Positions 9,291 through 17,151 of a stretch of DNA of 53,375 nucleotides are shown here, in pieces; position 1 is the first letter of the stretch, and every line of letters starts with the position of its first letter. Origin of the DNA: Flavobacterium sp. 9AF (lineage in GTDB: Bacteria; Bacteroidota; Bacteroidia; Flavobacteriales; Flavobacteriaceae). The stretch covers positions 1 to 53,375 of the forward strand of contig NZ_LR733625.1 of NCBI RefSeq assembly GCF_902506265.1. The letters run 5' to 3'. The notes under the pieces were generated by a model. That model was not told the origin of the DNA. It saw only the letters and a program-made list of their open reading frames with translations, and searched no databases. The position numbers and the translations under genes are program-made.

Positions 9291-10349
9291 ATGAAAAAAT
9301 CAATTGTTCTCTTTTTACTTTTTTATGGTTTATTACAGGCAGCTCCCAGTGTAGTAGTTTCTCCTTATCCAGGAATACAATCTATAAATACTACTAGCCC
9401 CGTAATATATTTTGAAGTAGCTTTTAGTGAAGTGGTTAGCGGTTTTGACAGTTCTGACTTAATTGTGGGAGGAACTTCAAATGCAACAGTAGGTTTTATA
9501 AATCAGCAATTTCTGGGAAGTCCAAATAATCAAAATTTTATGGTACAAGTAGATGTAGGTGCGTTAAATGATGGAACGGTCACTTTATTTATACCTTCTG
9601 GAGTAGCTTTTGGTGGAGGTGATCCTAATAGCTCTTCAAATGTATGTACAATAAATTATCAATTTCCTTTGGATAGTTGTACTAGTTATGATGGAAGCCA
9701 ATTTATCTCAGGACAAATTAATTATAATTTTGAGAATAATATTCCGACAGCTACCTGCACAAATTATTTTTATGTAGGTAATTTTAATATTCCATTGGTA
9801 AATATAAAATACATACCTGTTTATAATAATACCTCTTCATCTGTTTGTGTAGGACTTACTGTTGTTACTCAAGGAGCCGTGGGTTATGAATTTAATGTGA
9901 CGAAAATATTAAATTCTGCAAGTCCTTTCGATATGACAAACAATTTTTTAGGGGCATCTTACAATAGTTCTTATGAAACATTGAATGCTGCCGGACACGC
10001 GTTTAAATGTAATAATTTTGAATTAAGCGCTGGTGAAATAGCCTATGTAGAGGTATTTACTTCAAATACAAATTTTGTCTTGTATTTAGATGGTTTAAGC
10101 TGTAGTTCCCTGAGTATTGATGAAGTTTCAGCAATCGATAATTTTGAAATTTTTCCTAATCCTACAAATGGAATTTTTAAAATTGAAGGTGTTGATTTTG
10201 ATAAAATTAGAGTTTATAATTTAATGGGACAGTTGGTTTTAGAAACTAGTAGCCCTACGGTTACTATAGAAAATTTTGCAAAAGGAACTTATTTGATAGA
10301 AATTGAAAAAGATAATAAAAGAGCAATGAAAAAAATTATTCTCAAATAA
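9291..10349 (+). CDS. T9SS-secreted protein with bacterial Ig-like domain
   Basis: A 352-residue protein. I chose the ATG at 9291 because it begins a normal signal peptide (MKKSIVLFLLFYGLLQAAP); an upstream in-frame start at 9222 lies inside the preceding gene. Residues about 25-115 resemble the bacterial Ig-like domain with FEVAFSEVVSGFDSSDL. The middle, with several cysteines, is unrecognised. The last 75 residues are a T9SS type A sorting domain (FEIFPNPTNG, VYNLMGQLV, KGTYLIEIE, KKIILK). The product should be exported through the outer membrane and anchored or released. It starts 10 bases after the third lipoprotein and is probably co-transcribed with it. Confidence 0.88.
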   Translation: MKKSIVLFLLFYGLLQAAPSVVVSPYPGIQSINTTSPVIYFEVAFSEVVSGFDSSDLIVGGTSNATVGFINQQFLGSPNNQNFMVQVDVGALNDGTVTLFIPSGVAFGGGDPNSSSNVCTINYQFPLDSCTSYDGSQFISGQINYNFENNIPTATCTNYFYVGNFNIPLVNIKYIPVYNNTSSSVCVGLTVVTQGAVGYEFNVTKILNSASPFDMTNNFLGASYNSSYETLNAAGHAFKCNNFELSAGEIAYVEVFTSNTNFVLYLDGLSCSSLSIDEVSAIDNFEIFPNPTNGIFKIEGVDFDKIRVYNLMGQLVLETSSPTVTIENFAKGTYLIEIEKDNKRAMKKIILK

Positions 10350-10441
10350 ATAGTTTAGAAACTAAATAAAAATGCCATTTACTCAGTGTTAGTGTAATGT
10401 GTAATTAAATCAATTTATTTAGCAAAATAAATGAGAAAATT

Positions 10442-13400
10442 ATGATAAAATATTGCTATTTACTTTTATTCTTTTTTGCATTACAAATTAAAGCCCAAGT
10501 AGGAATTAATACGACCACTCCAAGCGCGCAATTAGATATTAAATCTTCCAATCAGGCTACACCAAGTAATACGGATGGAATTTTAATACCAAAAGTTGAT
10601 GTCTTTCCCTCGATAAACCCTACAGTTGCACAAAATAGTATGATGGTCTATCTAACAACTGTTTCGGGAAGCTATCAACCAGGATTTTATTATTGGGATA
10701 ATGCAACAACTTCTTGGATTGGGTTATTTTCTACAAAAAATGCTGATGCCGATTTTTATGAAGTAGGAGGAACTAATGCACCCAATGATATTAACGATGA
10801 AATGTATCATTTAGGGAAAGTTAAAATAGGAAATTTTAGTGATTTAGATAGTAAATTAGAAATTGTTTCTAATGAAAATGGTAGATTTGGAATACGAAAT
10901 CAAAGAAATTTGAATGTAAATGCAGATGCTCAAAAAGTAGGTGTTTATAATGAACTTACGGGTAATTCAAATGCAGAACTTATTGGAAATGCAAATGATA
11001 TTTTTACAAATGGTAATGGAGTTCATTATGGTACAACCACTTTTTTAAGTGGATCTGGTATAGGAGACAGAGTAGGTTTTAATTCAATTTTGGCAGGTTC
11101 GTCTTCGGGAATTATTACAGGTTTAGATAATACAATTAACAATTCGGGATCAGGACAACATTTAGCTATAGTTAATAGATTGTCTGGTGGAAATGCAATA
11201 AATCATGTAGGATTATCAAATTCGATTAACAGTACAGGAAATGGTTCTCAGTATGGGGTGAATAACTTTTTACTTAATGGAGGTGCTAATACTATTAAAA
11301 GCGGAGTTTTTAATCAAATTTTAGGAGCTAGTTCCTTATGGCATTATGGAATACAAAATGAATTTGGTACTTCCGGAACTGGTTTGAGAACAGGGATTTT
11401 TAATAATTTTACAGGTTCTGGATCAGGTATTCATACTGGAATTAGAACCGAAAATACTTCTACAGGTAATGGAACCCATTATGGAAGTTATACTATATTA
11501 TCTGGGTCGGGAAATGGCAATCAAACAGGAAGCGAATTAAATATTATTAATTCTGGAAATGGGACGCATTATGGGAGTATATATAATTTAAACGGAACTG
11601 GAACTGGAGCAAATTATGGTATTTACAATTCATTAATAAGTAATACTGCAGCATCCTTAAATGGAATAATGAATAATGTAAATGCGGGTGGAGCTGCACC
11701 ACAAACAGGAGTTTATAATAATTTGTCGGGTAATTCTACAAGTTTTAAAACTGGGGTGTATAATACTTTGTCTGGCTCAACTAATGCAGAAATTATAGCT
11801 GTTGATAATGTTATTCATAGTACTGGAAATGGTTTTCATTGCGGAACTAGAAACCAAATTTCTAGTCCTGGAAATGGAATTCATATTGGTACACAAACGT
11901 TTGTTTTTGGTGCTGGAAACGGGACTCATTATGGTTCTTTTGACTTAATTTACGGTGATGGCACGGGTGCACATTATGGTAGTTTTAACTCATTTCTTAA
12001 CAGTGGATCAGGTAATCATTATGGTTTTTATAGCAATAATACTTCAACAGGAAATGGGGAGCATTATGGGGCTTTTTATGAGTTGGCAGGAATAGGAACA
12101 GGTTTACAAACAGGTGTTAAAAATACTATTTCAAATACTGGTTCTTCTGAGCATATTGGTGTGGATAATCTTATAAGCGGAGCAGGAATAGGAAACCATA
12201 TTGGAGTTAGGAATGTTTTAAATTCGAATTCAACTTCACCTAAAATAGGTGTAGATAATACCATAAATAATTTTACTAGTGGCCAACAATATGGTACAAA
12301 AAACACACTTTCTTCTAGTTCAGGAAATGCTACAACTTTTGGAACATATAATAATATAGATGGAGATTTTTCTGCCAATCGATATGGGACATATAATTCT
12401 ATTTCGGGATCGAATGATTCTAATTCCTATGGCTCCTATAATAATGTATCTTCTTCAGGAAATGTTACTTCTTCTTCAGTTTTTGGAACATATAATAGTT
12501 TAGCTTCAATAAATTCAAATGTAAAAACAGGTACACATAATCTTGTAGCTTTAGGTAATACAAATTATGGAGTTTATAATCATGTAGGAACAGGAACAAC
12601 TCCTTCAAATTCATTTGGTGTTTATAACTATATGTATTATGCTAAATATGGCATTTATAACTCTTTTCAAGGGAATGATAATGTAGGAATGTTTAATAAT
12701 TTTGAAAATTGGAATAATACATACACACTAAATGCAGGTGTAACAAATAATATAAGACCCTATGGTTGGACTAATAGAGAATATAGAGGGGTAAATAATA
12801 TTGTAGAAGATAGTGTTTGGTCTTCTATTTTTTATGGTGTTTTCAATGGCGACGCTAATCAAGGACCTGGAAATCATTATGGTATGTATAATTTTGTTAC
12901 TGGAAATAGATCTGGAATTACATGGGGAATGTATAACTTGTTTTCTGGAACAAAAACAGGGAATATTGCCGCTAGCGAATCTATATTTAGTGATTCTGGT
13001 AATTCGACCCATTATGGACATATTTCTAGTTTTTATGGCAGTGGAACTGGAAATAAGTTTGGTACATATAATTACATTGACTCATCAGCAGGAGGAGTAC
13101 ATTATGGCATTTACTCCTCTGCAACACAAGCTTTTGGTTATGCAGGTGTTTTTTATGGCAATGTGTATGTTTCAGGTGTTTTTACAAATCCATCAGATAT
13201 ATCTTTAAAAGAAAATATTATGGAAACTTCTTCTGTTTTAGGGAAAATAAATGCTTTAAAAGTAAAAGAGTATAATTTTAAAAAGGATTTAGCTGAAAAA
13301 TATGGTTTTGCTCGAAATCGTCAAACTGGATTTGTTGCACAGGAATTAGAAACTGTTTTTCCAGAATTAGTAAAAGAAGAAACTTTAGTTACACCAGATG

Positions 13401-13603
13401 ATAAGACTAAGATTGTGGAAAGTTCTCATAATGTGCGTACAATAAAATCAATAAACTATATAGGGTTAATCCCCGTTTTAACGAAAGCCATACAAGAACA
13501 ACAAGAGGTTATTCATAGTCAAAATGCAAAAATAGAAGTTTTGGAAGTTGAACTTAATATATTAAAGAAGCAAATACAATTAATTAACGAAAAATTGAAA
13601 TAG
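10442..13603 (+). CDS. fibre-like surface protein: about 48 copies of a 15-residue repeat plus S74 self-cleaving chaperone
   Basis: A 1053-residue exported protein. The signal peptide ends in KAQ, followed by the VGINTTTP-type N-terminus typical of Bacteroidota fibre-like proteins. Residues about 160-890 are about 48 degenerate 15-residue repeats, consensus GxGxHYGxYNxLxxS, which could build a beta-solenoid or trimeric shaft. Residues about 915-1050 match the endosialidase-type intramolecular chaperone (Peptidase_S74): NPSDISLKENI places Ser918 and Lys923 five residues apart, like the Ser-Lys dyad of phage endosialidase, followed by a coiled coil (QEQQEVIHSQNAKIEVLEVE). By family, the chaperone trimerises the shaft and then cuts itself off before the Ser. 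No T9SS domain is present. A strong terminator follows. Confidence 0.9.
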   Translation: MIKYCYLLLFFFALQIKAQVGINTTTPSAQLDIKSSNQATPSNTDGILIPKVDVFPSINPTVAQNSMMVYLTTVSGSYQPGFYYWDNATTSWIGLFSTKNADADFYEVGGTNAPNDINDEMYHLGKVKIGNFSDLDSKLEIVSNENGRFGIRNQRNLNVNADAQKVGVYNELTGNSNAELIGNANDIFTNGNGVHYGTTTFLSGSGIGDRVGFNSILAGSSSGIITGLDNTINNSGSGQHLAIVNRLSGGNAINHVGLSNSINSTGNGSQYGVNNFLLNGGANTIKSGVFNQILGASSLWHYGIQNEFGTSGTGLRTGIFNNFTGSGSGIHTGIRTENTSTGNGTHYGSYTILSGSGNGNQTGSELNIINSGNGTHYGSIYNLNGTGTGANYGIYNSLISNTAASLNGIMNNVNAGGAAPQTGVYNNLSGNSTSFKTGVYNTLSGSTNAEIIAVDNVIHSTGNGFHCGTRNQISSPGNGIHIGTQTFVFGAGNGTHYGSFDLIYGDGTGAHYGSFNSFLNSGSGNHYGFYSNNTSTGNGEHYGAFYELAGIGTGLQTGVKNTISNTGSSEHIGVDNLISGAGIGNHIGVRNVLNSNSTSPKIGVDNTINNFTSGQQYGTKNTLSSSSGNATTFGTYNNIDGDFSANRYGTYNSISGSNDSNSYGSYNNVSSSGNVTSSSVFGTYNSLASINSNVKTGTHNLVALGNTNYGVYNHVGTGTTPSNSFGVYNYMYYAKYGIYNSFQGNDNVGMFNNFENWNNTYTLNAGVTNNIRPYGWTNREYRGVNNIVEDSVWSSIFYGVFNGDANQGPGNHYGMYNFVTGNRSGITWGMYNLFSGTKTGNIAASESIFSDSGNSTHYGHISSFYGSGTGNKFGTYNYIDSSAGGVHYGIYSSATQAFGYAGVFYGNVYVSGVFTNPSDISLKENIMETSSVLGKINALKVKEYNFKKDLAEKYGFARNRQTGFVAQELETVFPELVKEETLVTPDDKTKIVESSHNVRTIKSINYIGLIPVLTKAIQEQQEVIHSQNAKIEVLEVELNILKKQIQLINEKLK

Positions 13604-13679
13604 ACCTTTAAAAATTAAAATTCAATAATACAATTTAGAAACTAAGTGTTTGTTTAAGTTATGGGATTAGTTTAAACAA

Positions 13680-13720
13680 AATAAACCACAATATCATGTT
13701 GTGGTTTATTTTATTTTTGA
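13680..13720 (+). terminator. rho-independent terminator of the fibre gene
   Basis: AATAAACCACAA (13680-13691) pairs exactly with TTGTGGTTTATT (13699-13710) around a seven-base loop and is followed by a T-rich run. It ends the long + strand cluster and faces the convergent DUF4136 gene. Confidence 0.85.
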
Positions 13721-13754
13721 ATAAAAGATTAATTAGTATTTAATCTATACTATT

Positions 13755-14270
13755 TTACTTTTGGGGAGGAAATTGTGCCAAAATTTTTGAAACAAATTCC
13801 ATAATTCTTTCATCTTTTTTATTAGTGTCTTTTGTTAGTGTACCACTTCCTTCACCTTGCCAAACCAATTCTTTTGATTTTGCATCTATAAGGTCAATAA
13901 ACAAAGTGCCTTCAGGAGTAGTATATACTCTACTATAATTCATTCCCCAATAAGGATTCCATCCCCATCCAAAACCACCAGTATTATATACATTTACTCT
14001 TTCTCTTTCCTGAGTAAAAATACCTATTAACATATCTGGATTTTCGCTTTTACTAAACCCTTTACTAGTCATTACTTCATCTATAGAGCGTAAAATTCTT
14101 TTTTTGTCAAGATCAGAGATTTCAGCTTTATCAATACTGCTTTTCAAAAAAGCATAAGTTTTATAATTTGTAAATTCTGCTTTTTTATCATAATCTGCAT
14201 TTACTCTTACTGAGCTACATGAAGTAGCAATAAAAAGCAAAAAAAATGGAATTAATTTTAGTGTTTTCAT
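13755..14270 (-). CDS. DUF4136 family lipoprotein
   Basis: A 171-residue lipoprotein (lipobox ATSCSS) with the DUF4136 layout: VNADYDKKAEFTNYKTYAF near the N-terminus and DLIDAKSKELVWQGEGSGTL near the C-terminus. Proteins of this family sit in the outer membrane of many Bacteroidota and Proteobacteria; their role is unknown. I prefer the ATG at 14270; an ATG two codons earlier (14276) is equally possible and changes little. A box reading TAAATTTG on the - strand at 14345-14352 could be its -7 element. The gene is convergent with the fibre gene. Confidence 0.88.
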   Translation of the reverse strand: MKTLKLIPFFLLFIATSCSSVRVNADYDKKAEFTNYKTYAFLKSSIDKAEISDLDKKRILRSIDEVMTSKGFSKSENPDMLIGIFTQERERVNVYNTGGFGWGWNPYWGMNYSRVYTTPEGTLFIDLIDAKSKELVWQGEGSGTLTKDTNKKDERIMEFVSKILAQFPPQK

Positions 14271-14355
14271 AATCATATTGTGTTATCAAATGGTTCAATA
14301 TTAGGTTTAAATTAAAAATGTTTCCTAATGAACTAACTATGAAACAAATTTAAAT

Positions 14356-16341
14356 TTATAATAAATCGTTGGCTACTATATTAGGGATGGTAACTTTTAA
14401 TAAAGGTTGCGTCTCCATAGCTCTTTTTATTGCAAAAATGGCTCCTTCGTTTCTTGCCCAACTTCTTCTTGAAATTCCATTGTTTACATCCCAAAATAGC
14501 ATCGATTCTAAACGTCTTAATGCGTCATTAGTACCATCAAGAACCATGCCGAAACCTCCGTTGATTACTTCGCCCCATCCAACACCACCACCATTGTGAA
14601 TGGAAACCCAAGTAGCACCTCTAAAGCTATCTCCAATAACGTTGTGTATAGCCATATCTGAAGTAAAGCGAGATCCATCATAAATGTTCGATGTTTCTCT
14701 GTAAGGAGAATCGGTTCCAGATACATCATGATGGTCTCTTCCTAAAACCACAAACCCAATTTCTCCTTCAGCAATCGCTTTATTGAATGCGGAAGCAATT
14801 TTAATACGCCCTTCAGCGTCAGCATACAATATTCTAGCTTGTGAGCCTACTACTAATTTATTTTCTTGAGCGCCTTTTATCCATTGAATATTATCAGCCA
14901 TTTGCTGTTGTATTTCTATAGGAGCTGTTTGCATCATTTCTTCTAATACTGAACAAGCAATTGCATCTGTTTTAGCCAAATCTTCAGGTTTGCCCGAAGT
15001 ACAAACCCAACGGAATGGTCCAAAACCATAATCAAAACACATAGGCCCCATAATATCTTGCACATAGCTTGGGTATTTGAATTCTCTTCCTAAAGTAGGT
15101 TTTTCGCTCATTACTGCAGCTCCTGCTCGAGAAGCCTCTAATAAAAAGGCATTGCCATAATCAAAGAAATAAGTTCCTTTTGCTGTGTGTTTATTTATAG
15201 CTGCTGCATGCCGACGTAACGTTTTTTGTACTTCTTCTTTAAATTGACTTGGATTATTTGCCATCATTTCGTTAGATTCTTCAAAAGTGAATCCAATAGG
15301 GTAATAGCCACCAGCCCAAGGATTGTGTAGCGAAGTTTGATCAGAGCCTAAATCGATGTGTAGATTTTCACTATCAAAGCGTTCCCAAACATCCACCACA
15401 TTGCCTAAATAAGCAATAGAAATAACTTCTTTGTTTTCTAATGCTTTTTTTACTCTAGGAACCAATTGGTCTAAGTTGTCTATAACTTCATTAATCCATC
15501 CTTGTGAATGACGAATATGTGTGATTTTTGGGTTAACTTCTGCACAAACTGTAACACAACCAGCAATATTACCTGCTTTTGGTTGTGCACCACTCATACC
15601 ACCCAATCCAGAAGTGACAAATAAGCTTCCTTTAGGGGATTTATTTATTTTTCTAAATCCGTTTAACACGGTAATTGTAGTACCATGAACAATGCCTTGA
15701 GGGCCAATGTACATATAACTTCCAGCCGTCATTTGGCCATATTGAGAGACTCCTAATGCATTCATTTTTTCCCAATCATCTGGTTTCGAATAATTAGGGA
15801 TAACCATTCCATTAGTTACCACTACTCTTGGTGCTTCTTTATGGCTTGGAAATAATCCCATAGGATGACCTGAATACATAACTAACGTTTGTTCGTCTGT
15901 CATTTCAGATAGATATTGCATGGTTAATAAGTATTGCGCCCAATTTTGGAATACAGCACCATTGCCACCATAAGTAATTAATTCGTGTGGGTGTTGTGCT
16001 ACAGCATAATCCAAGTTATTTTGAATCATTAGCATGATAGCTTTTGCCTGATTACTTTTTCCTGGATAGTCTTCTAATGGACGCGCTTTCATTTCATAAT
16101 CTGGACGAAAGCGATACATGTAGATACGACCATATTGGGCTAATTCATCTTTAAATTCGGGTAATAAAGCAGCATGATGCTTGGGTTCGAAATAACGAAG
16201 TGCATTTTGTAGGGCTAGTTTTTTTTCTTCATCAGAAAGAATTTTTTTTCTCTTAGGTGCATGATTGATATGCGCTTCATATGGTTTTATAGCAGGTAAT
16301 TCATTTGGAATTCCTTGTTGTATTTGTTCTTTAAATGTCAT
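14356..16341 (-). CDS. hutU: urocanate hydratase
   Basis: A 661-residue cytosolic enzyme that hydrates urocanate to 4-imidazolone-5-propanoate, the second step of histidine degradation. Clear signatures are YGGNGAVFQNWAQY near the N-terminus, the NAD-binding GLGGMSGAQPKAG, and DYGFGPFRWVCTSGKPED holding the conserved active-site Cys. It is about 100 residues longer than the classic bacterial enzyme (about 555); I recall this longer form as usual in Bacteroidota. No hutH, hutI or hutG is in the window, so the rest of the pathway must be elsewhere. The 187 bases upstream hold a structured element and a short palindrome. Confidence 0.96.
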   Translation of the reverse strand: MTFKEQIQQGIPNELPAIKPYEAHINHAPKRKKILSDEEKKLALQNALRYFEPKHHAALLPEFKDELAQYGRIYMYRFRPDYEMKARPLEDYPGKSNQAKAIMLMIQNNLDYAVAQHPHELITYGGNGAVFQNWAQYLLTMQYLSEMTDEQTLVMYSGHPMGLFPSHKEAPRVVVTNGMVIPNYSKPDDWEKMNALGVSQYGQMTAGSYMYIGPQGIVHGTTITVLNGFRKINKSPKGSLFVTSGLGGMSGAQPKAGNIAGCVTVCAEVNPKITHIRHSQGWINEVIDNLDQLVPRVKKALENKEVISIAYLGNVVDVWERFDSENLHIDLGSDQTSLHNPWAGGYYPIGFTFEESNEMMANNPSQFKEEVQKTLRRHAAAINKHTAKGTYFFDYGNAFLLEASRAGAAVMSEKPTLGREFKYPSYVQDIMGPMCFDYGFGPFRWVCTSGKPEDLAKTDAIACSVLEEMMQTAPIEIQQQMADNIQWIKGAQENKLVVGSQARILYADAEGRIKIASAFNKAIAEGEIGFVVLGRDHHDVSGTDSPYRETSNIYDGSRFTSDMAIHNVIGDSFRGATWVSIHNGGGVGWGEVINGGFGMVLDGTNDALRRLESMLFWDVNNGISRRSWARNEGAIFAIKRAMETQPLLKVTIPNIVANDLL

Positions 16342-16370
16342 GGTTAGCGATTTTTGTTTTTTCTAGTTTT

Positions 16371-16440
16371 GCGTGAGGGATGGTAGCAAACTACCTTGTA
16401 GTGCGAACAGCCCGACCGTAATGTAATGGAGGGCACGCCC
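16371..16440 (+). repeat. structured intergenic element, copy 1 (GCGTGAGGGAT type)
   Basis: A relatively GC-rich island in an AT-rich gap. GCGT (16371-16374) can pair with ACGC (16435-16438), ACTAC (16390-16394) with GTAGT (16398-16402), and GCCC (16410-16413) with GGGC (16431-16434), giving a three-stem fold. I recall sequences starting GTGAGGGAT and containing AACAGCCCGACC as recurrent in Flavobacterium intergenic regions. It is antisense to hutU and lies just upstream of it. Whether it is an RNA or a dispersed DNA repeat cannot be told from the sequence. Confidence 0.5.
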
Positions 16441-16470
16441 TAAAGAATAACTAGGGATAACGGATGTCTG

Positions 16471-16483
16471 ACCTATGATAGGT
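16471..16483. promoter_or_regulatory. 13-base perfect palindrome upstream of hutU
   Basis: ACCTAT-G-ATAGGT is a perfect inverted repeat with a single central base, 130 bases before the hutU start and 45 bases past the DUF5522 stop. Its size suits an operator half-turn dimer site, but no regulator gene is nearby and a chance origin is possible. Confidence 0.25.
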
Positions 16484-16527
16484 TTTGTAAATTTTAATTT
16501 TATAATATAATAATACGATGTCCATTT

Positions 16528-16704
16528 TTATTTTTTTATTGTTCCTGTTTTTTTATCAAAGCCATATGGGCAATGACGGCAGCCACTTTTACAACAATAG
16601 CCTCTTTTAAGGTGGTATTTTTCTGTAAAACATTTATAACCTTCAGGAGTGTAATAAAAATCTTCTCCTTCAATAAGGGTATTTGGATCAATTTTGTTGT
16701 TCAT
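16528..16704 (-). CDS. DUF5522 small Cys-rich protein
   Basis: A 58-residue protein encoded by ATG at 16704 to TAA at 16528. It reads MNNKIDPNTLIEGEDFYYTP at the start and has the motif KRGYCCKSGCRHCPYGF (Cys37, Cys38, Cys42, Cys45), the hallmark of the DUF5522 family, plus Cys25. The clustered cysteines and His suggest metal binding (zinc or iron-sulfur), but the role is unknown. The length matches the family. A plus-strand reading frame across the same bases has no such motif and is a shadow. A TATTTTTG box on the - strand (16742-16749) lies about 38 bases upstream. Confidence 0.85.
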   Translation of the reverse strand: MNNKIDPNTLIEGEDFYYTPEGYKCFTEKYHLKRGYCCKSGCRHCPYGFDKKTGTIKK

Positions 16705-16741
16705 AATGGTAATCTATATCTAAAAATTTTTTTAGATTCCC

Positions 16742-16749
16742 CAAAAATA
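16742..16749 (-). promoter_or_regulatory. possible -7 box for the DUF5522 gene
   Basis: Read on the - strand this is TATTTTTG, fitting TAnnTTTG. The nearest TTG upstream (16762-16764) is only 12 bases away, closer than usual. Between box and start codon lies a small hairpin, TCTAAAAA pairing with TTTTTAGA (about 16718-16736). Confidence 0.35.
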
Positions 16750-16788
16750 GATATTTTTATCCAAGATTGGTGACACTTATTCTTAAAT

Positions 16789-17148
16789 ATGAATGAGTTT
16801 TTTGAAATAAATGCAATAAAAATGATACTTTTAATAGTTAGACTTTTTACAAATAAACATTATAGAGGCATTACTATTTATCCCTTTGTTATTTTAACGC
16901 AAAAAGAAGATGGTAGAAATGCCGTGTTGTTAAATCATGAGAAAATTCATATCAGGCAACAGTTAGAATTATTAGTTATCCCTTTTTTTATATGGTATGG
17001 ACTCGAATTTTTAATCCGTTTTTTAATGTATAGGAATTGGAGTAAGGCTTATCGAAATATTTCTTTTGAGAGAGAATCTTATGCAAATGAAGAAGACCTC
17101 GACTATTTGCAGCAGAGGTCTTTTTGGAAGTGGATTAAATATCTTTGA
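16789..17148 (+). CDS. small membrane protein with HExxH zinc-metallopeptidase-like motif
   Basis: A 119-residue protein with a hydrophobic N-terminal stretch (about 12-20, plus YPFVILTQ) and a second at about 61-80 (LLVIPFFIWYGLEFLIRFLM). Between them is NHEKIHIRQQLE, in which His50-Glu51-x-x-His54 is a full HExxH motif; FERESYANEEDLDY (about 93-106) offers a third Glu ligand, as in gluzincins such as M48 and M56. I recall similar short proteins in other Flavobacteriaceae but know of no assigned function. A minimal membrane protease is inferred, not shown. An internal ATG at 16822 is an alternative start. The stop lies three bases from the stop of the convergent gene. Confidence 0.78.
   Translation: MNEFFEINAIKMILLIVRLFTNKHYRGITIYPFVILTQKEDGRNAVLLNHEKIHIRQQLELLVIPFFIWYGLEFLIRFLMYRNWSKAYRNISFERESYANEEDLDYLQQRSFWKWIKYL
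17093..17126 (+). terminator. terminator-like hairpin inside the coding end of the HExxH gene
   Basis: AAGACCTC (17093-17100) pairs perfectly with GAGGTCTT (17115-17122) around a 14-base loop and is followed by more T. It lies fully within the last 20 codons of the gene. The convergent genes have only three bases between their stop codons, so there is no intergenic space for a terminator. Confidence 0.5.
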
Positions 17149-17151
17149 AAA

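Noticed and set aside
10920..13120. CRISPR-like periodic repeats of 45 bases
   Set aside because: The period is three times 15 and keeps an open reading frame; repeats are degenerate at DNA level with no spacers. It is a protein repeat.
12813..13208. 131-residue + strand frame within the fibre gene
   Set aside because: It lies wholly inside the 10442-13603 gene in another frame, has no domain, and shifts with the repeat pattern of that gene.
16573..16773. 66-residue + strand frame over the DUF5522 gene
   Set aside because: The - strand frame holds the family motif; the + strand frame has none.
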